Of a stretch of 8,781 bases of DNA, positions 7,138 to 8,781 are shown in pieces (within the stretch, counting starts at the first letter, position 1; each line of letters begins with the position of its first letter). The stretch lies in contig JAFOXE010000155.1 of the NCBI GenBank assembly GCA_017425765.1, positions 1 through 8,781 of the forward strand. The letters run 5' to 3'. A program made the position numbers and the translations under genes. This DNA comes from Paraprevotella sp. (GTDB taxonomy: Bacteria; Bacteroidota; Bacteroidia; Bacteroidales; Bacteroidaceae). The notes under the pieces were generated by a model. That model did not search any database, was not told the origin of the DNA, and worked only from the letters and a program-made list of their open reading frames with translations.

Positions 7138-7345
7138 ACGATAAAAACCGAGCAATACAGTATGAAAATTTAGGAAAAAATGCACCAATCTGCTTTATGA
7201 GCATGATGAAAGATAGTAATCTATCAGAAGGAAATTGGTAAATCTCAAGGCAAGGTATAAGGATAATAAGCAAAACTCTTAATTTGCAAATAGACAAGAA
7301 GAAGAGCTTGCCCTCGTATAAGGGGATTAGGTTGGTGGGGTGATT
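7138..7345. other. Intergenic stretch without a supported gene
   Basis: This spacer lies between the end of the YtxH operon and the ZIP promoter. It is AT-rich. It contains the 5-bp inverted repeat GATAG-TAAT-CTATC (7212-7225), the perfect 10-bp palindrome ATTTGCAAAT (7282-7291), and weak pairings CTCTT/AAGAG (7276-7306) and CCCT/AGGG near 7312-7325. None is good enough to be called the terminator of the small-gene operon that ends at 7346. A 64-codon leftward open frame crosses the spacer but runs over the ZIP promoter and start. Confidence 0.5.
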
Positions 7346-7546
7346 CTAGATTTTGCGTGAAAGATTAGAGGTGAACTGAACGGTTAGTTTGTTCAATTTT
7401 TCACTGTCCAAATCGGGCATTGCCTGACTGATTGTTTCACGAAATGCTTCCGAAGCCTTCATCTTGGCCATGGCCTTCCCGGTTTGGAGGCCGCTGTGAT
7501 AAGGTGTGTGGGGCAGAAGGCTGCGATTATAATTACCGTCGCTCAT
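7346..7546 (-). CDS. Unknown 66-aa protein
   Basis: I do not recognise a named family. This is a small, soluble, basic protein starting MSDGNYNRSLLPHTPYHSG. It has a Gly/Thr/Lys-rich turn (LQTGKAMAKMKA, 20-31), followed by helical segments to the end (SEAFRETISQA and SEKLNKLTVQFTSNL). The ordered N terminus with Tyr-Asn-Arg-Ser-Leu-Leu-Pro looks like a constrained motif, not random sequence. The gene lies 60 nt after the YqjK-like gene on the same strand, the fourth and last of the group. The gap is AT-rich (TATATATATAATTA) and has no clear promoter box, so co-transcription is likely but not certain. The ATG has no Shine-Dalgarno site, as usual here. That it is a gene rests on its coherent composition and position. 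Confidence 0.68.
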   Translation of the reverse strand: MSDGNYNRSLLPHTPYHSGLQTGKAMAKMKASEAFRETISQAMPDLDSEKLNKLTVQFTSNLSRKI

Positions 7547-7606
7547 GGGTGTGTTGTGGTGTGAAAGAGGTATATATATAATTAAAGGTGTAAAAATCGA
7601 TTGGGG

Positions 7607-7891
7607 CTATTTCTTTTTGCGTGCAAACAACTGTTTTATGTATTGAACGGTTGCAATGCCAATGGTAACACCTTTGTACACACTCATGCCACGATTTACC
7701 AACGCCATGATAGACTCCCATTTGTTTTGAGGTTCGGGTGTCGGCTTAAAATAGCTGCCGGCCTGTTGGCGTATGCGTTTAGTGCATTCGTCAATTTCTT
7801 TTTTCGTCTTAATTTTCTCTGCCCGAATGTATGTGAGCCAATCGGTGACGATGAGTTGCTGTTGTGGATTAGGGGTGTTGTTGACGATCAT
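7607..7891 (-). CDS. Small membrane-anchored protein, YqjK-like in layout
   Basis: This 94-aa protein has a polar N-terminal half with a charged helix (RAEKIKTKKEIDECTKRIRQQ, 23-43), a Pro-rich turn (FKPTPEPQNKW, 48-58), and one amphipathic or hydrophobic helix (MSVYKGVTIGIATVQYIKQLF, about 69-89) that ends in the basic tail ARKKK. The order of charged helix, Trp turn, one helix and basic end resembles enterobacterial YqjK, which also follows a holin-X-type gene. This is an analogy of architecture and context, not established homology. Its ATG overlaps the end of the holin-X-like gene by 23 nt, and no other ATG lies before residue 62. Translational coupling is therefore likely, and the two products probably act together at the inner membrane. 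Confidence 0.8.
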   Translation of the reverse strand: MIVNNTPNPQQQLIVTDWLTYIRAEKIKTKKEIDECTKRIRQQAGSYFKPTPEPQNKWESIMALVNRGMSVYKGVTIGIATVQYIKQLFARKKK

Positions 7892-8252
7892 TGGGAGCAG
7901 TGTTTTCGATGAATAATTTTACAAATAGCTTAGCCAATGGCTGAACCACAATCTTATCGCGCAACAGATAGAATAAGATTAAGATTATAATGATGCTTCC
8001 GCCTACGATGGCAAAACCGAGGGGAAGGTTTTGGGTTATGTTTCCGAGATAGTAGGCTGCTGCAAAAGCAAAATAAAGCAGAATCATCGCTACGAGTAAG
8101 ATGATGACAGAGATGATTACGATGGCCGACAATAGTACAGTTACTTTCTCTGTAAGGTCGAGTTTCAAGAACTTCTTTTGGAGCTCCACATATTGTTTGC
8201 ACTCCGAAAGAAGTTTCTTGATGTTGTCTATTTCTTTTTCTGTCGAAAACAT
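7869..8252 (-). CDS. Two-helix inner-membrane protein, holin-X superfamily-like (YqjE type)
   Basis: This 127-aa protein has an N-terminal charged coiled-coil segment (STEKEIDNIKKLLSECKQYVELQKKFLKLD, 3-32, read in pieces), then a long hydrophobic helix at about 37-70, a short polar loop around NITQNLPLG (71-79), a second helix at about 80-97, and a basic C-terminal tail with RDK and PLAKLFVKLF. This is the layout of the putative holin-X / YqjE families, which are widespread chromosomal proteins despite the phage-derived name. No lysin or other phage gene lies nearby, so a lysis role is unlikely. The start at 8252 is 14 nt after the YtxH-like gene, and the 3' end overlaps the next gene by 23 nt. 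The family call is moderate; membrane placement is secure. Confidence 0.85.
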   Translation of the reverse strand: MFSTEKEIDNIKKLLSECKQYVELQKKFLKLDLTEKVTVLLSAIVIISVIILLVAMILLYFAFAAAYYLGNITQNLPLGFAIVGGSIIIILILFYLLRDKIVVQPLAKLFVKLFIENTAPNDRQQHP

Positions 8253-8266
8253 AAATGCGTGGGGAT

Positions 8267-8476
8267 TTAGGCCTCTTCTGATGCTTTAAGTTCTTCGGCA
8301 ATTTCGTCTACCAAAGTGTTCATTTCTTTGCGATTCAAATGGATGCCTCTTTTACGAAGGGCTTCTGCAATCTTCTCGCGAGTGTCAGAACCTTTTTCTG
8401 GTGCGAACAAAATTCCTGTTGCAGCTCCTACGGCAACTCCGCCCAAGAATGCTACCAAATAGTTTAATGCTTTCAT
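8267..8476 (-). CDS. YtxH domain-containing small membrane protein
   Basis: This 69-aa protein has one N-terminal membrane helix (about 6-24, glycine-rich: GGVAVGAATGILF). It continues into the YtxH hallmark APEKGSDTREKI (25-36) and then a charged helix (37-69) facing the cytoplasm. YtxH proteins are small, membrane-tethered and often stress- or stationary-phase-induced; their molecular role is not settled. It is the first gene of the four-gene leftward operon and has a strong promoter 32 nt upstream (8508-8537). It takes the place that YqjD/ElaB-type single-helix proteins hold ahead of YqjE in enterobacteria, although there the helix is C-terminal. Confidence 0.93.
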   Translation of the reverse strand: MKALNYLVAFLGGVAVGAATGILFAPEKGSDTREKIAEALRKRGIHLNRKEMNTLVDEIAEELKASEEA

Positions 8477-8507
8477 ATTGGTTGAATGATTATTAAGTGT
8501 TCAATGG

Positions 8508-8537
8508 CAAAGGTAATAGTTTTTTTATCCCCTGCAA
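8508..8537 (-). promoter_or_regulatory. Promoter of the YtxH operon
   Basis: On the minus strand TTG (8537-8535), a 19-nt spacer and TACCTTTG (8515-8508) match the Bacteroidota -33/-7 pattern closely. The leader to the ATG at 8476 would be about 25 nt. It is divergent from the promoter at 8609-8640, and the two share the 11-bp core ATTACCTTTGC. Confidence 0.87.
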
Positions 8538-8608
8538 TAGTTGACCCTCGATATTTTGTCTTCGTTTTACTTTGTAGATTGTATTTAACTTTTTTTATGC
8601 AGAATATA

Positions 8609-8640
8609 TTTGGTACGCATGCATAATATAATTACCTTTG
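8609..8640 (+). promoter_or_regulatory. Promoter of the right-edge gene
   Basis: TTTG (8609-8612), a 20-nt spacer and TACCTTTG (8633-8640) are a full match to the Bacteroidota consensus at ideal spacing. Transcription should start at about 8645-8648 and give a leader of about 125 nt that contains all four 22-nt repeats. The inverted repeat TTATGC (8595-8600) / GCATAA (8621-8626) brackets the -33 element and could be an operator. Confidence 0.87.
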
Positions 8641-8661
8641 CAGTAGAGTTAATGATAAAAA

Positions 8662-8749
8662 GGTCTACTCCTTTGTTAAATAAGGTCTACAGCTTTTGAA
8701 AAAATGCTCTACACCTTATTTTAATTAGGTCTACACCTTTTTTCTTAAT
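8662..8749 (+). repeat. Four direct repeats with an exact 22-nt period in the leader of the right-edge gene
   Basis: Units start at 8662, 8684, 8706 and 8728. The consensus is GGTCTACACCTTTT followed by about 8 nt of variable A/T-rich sequence. TCTAC and the CTT at unit positions 10-12 are identical in all four. The second base is G in three and C in the third. Each core is a small imperfect dyad, AGGT-CTAC-ACCT, exact in copy 4 (8727-8738). In copy 1 the outer arms extend to AAAGG/CCTTT (8659-8663 with 8670-8674). No fifth copy is seen on either side. The array lies wholly between the promoter and the ATG at 8773. Confidence 0.92.
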
Positions 8750-8772
8750 ATTCAAAATCTAATTGAAAAACT

Positions 8773-8781
8773 ATGAGTATT
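8773..8781 (+). CDS. Start of an unidentified gene cut by the right edge
   Basis: Only ATG AGT ATT (Met-Ser-Ile) is visible. The call rests on context: a strong promoter at 8609-8640, a leader without any other long frame, and an A-rich stretch just before the ATG (AATTGAAAAACT) as seen at other starts in this window. Nothing can be said about its product. Confidence 0.5.

Noticed and set aside
7103..7297. A 64-codon leftward open frame with hydrophobic stretches
   Set aside because: It overlaps the ZIP promoter and start codon, has AT-rich random composition and no upstream signals.
7276..7306. Possible terminator of the small-gene operon (CTCTT/AAGAG followed by TTTT on the minus strand)
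   Set aside because: The stem is only 5 bp around a 21-nt loop, and the T-run is short. It is not convincing as an intrinsic terminator.
7869..8252. Prophage holin / phage remnant
   Set aside because: No endolysin, structural or integrase gene is near. Holin-X-type proteins are common chromosomal genes, and the operon partners (YtxH, YqjK-like) are cellular.
7954..8301. A 115-codon leftward open frame overlapping the holin-X-like gene
   Set aside because: It is another frame of the same strand. Its composition (Arg/His/Asn-rich) is unlike a folded protein, whereas the overlapping 127-aa product has clear membrane helices.
8662..8749. CRISPR array
   Set aside because: The units are 22 nt in total with 12-14 nt conserved and 8-nt linkers, far too short for repeat plus spacer, and they lie in a gene leader.
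8662..8749. Plasmid-type iteron origin
   Set aside because: A 22-bp period is iteron-like, but no replication gene is visible, the surroundings are chromosomal housekeeping genes, and the array lies downstream of a promoter. It stays possible only if the off-window gene proves to be a Rep protein.

Overview
The window looks like chromosomal DNA from a Bacteroidota, most likely Bacteroidales and possibly Prevotella-like. The evidence is a set of promoters of the Bacteroidota type (TTG or TTTG, about 20 bp, then TAnnTTTG), gene starts without Shine-Dalgarno sequences behind A-rich leaders, and the sequence character of MutS2, the S9 peptidase and the ZIP transporter. The genus is an inference.

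Layout from left to right. (1) Positions 1-68 hold the first 22 codons of a leftward gene that runs off the edge. (2) Positions 218-487 are a compact stable-RNA unit: promoter, SRP RNA (ffs, 260-355), a 4-nt gap, tRNA-Thr(TGT) (360-433) and a clear intrinsic terminator (454-487). (3) A rightward gene for an unrecognised 238-aa protein ends at 1222. It converges on the leftward gene mutS2 with a 7-bp gap. (4) Positions 7137 down to 1230 form one leftward operon, ZIP metal transporter > exported S9-family peptidase > MutS2, with 31- and 32-nt gaps and one recognisable promoter in front. (5) About 210 bp at 7138-7345 carry no gene that I can support. (6) Positions 8537 down to 7346 form a second leftward operon of four small genes: YtxH-like, holin-X-like two-helix membrane protein, YqjK-like membrane protein, and an unknown 66-aa protein. 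The first three resemble in layout the enterobacterial yqjD-yqjE-yqjK envelope/stationary-phase cluster. (7) A divergent rightward promoter (8609-8640) reads into a leader of about 125 nt and then a gene of which only three codons are visible. The leader holds four direct repeats with an exact 22-nt period.

Most genes are ordinary housekeeping or envelope genes. The least explained element is the 22-nt-period repeat array at 8662-8749, between a strong promoter and a start codon. It resembles an array of operator sites or repeated RNA elements controlling the off-window gene. Other points worth a look are the SRP RNA apical loop, which lacks the usual GNRA tetraloop, and the SRP-tRNA tandem, in which RNase P cleavage of the tRNA would also define the SRP RNA 3' end. 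I see no CRISPR array, insertion sequence or convincing prophage.
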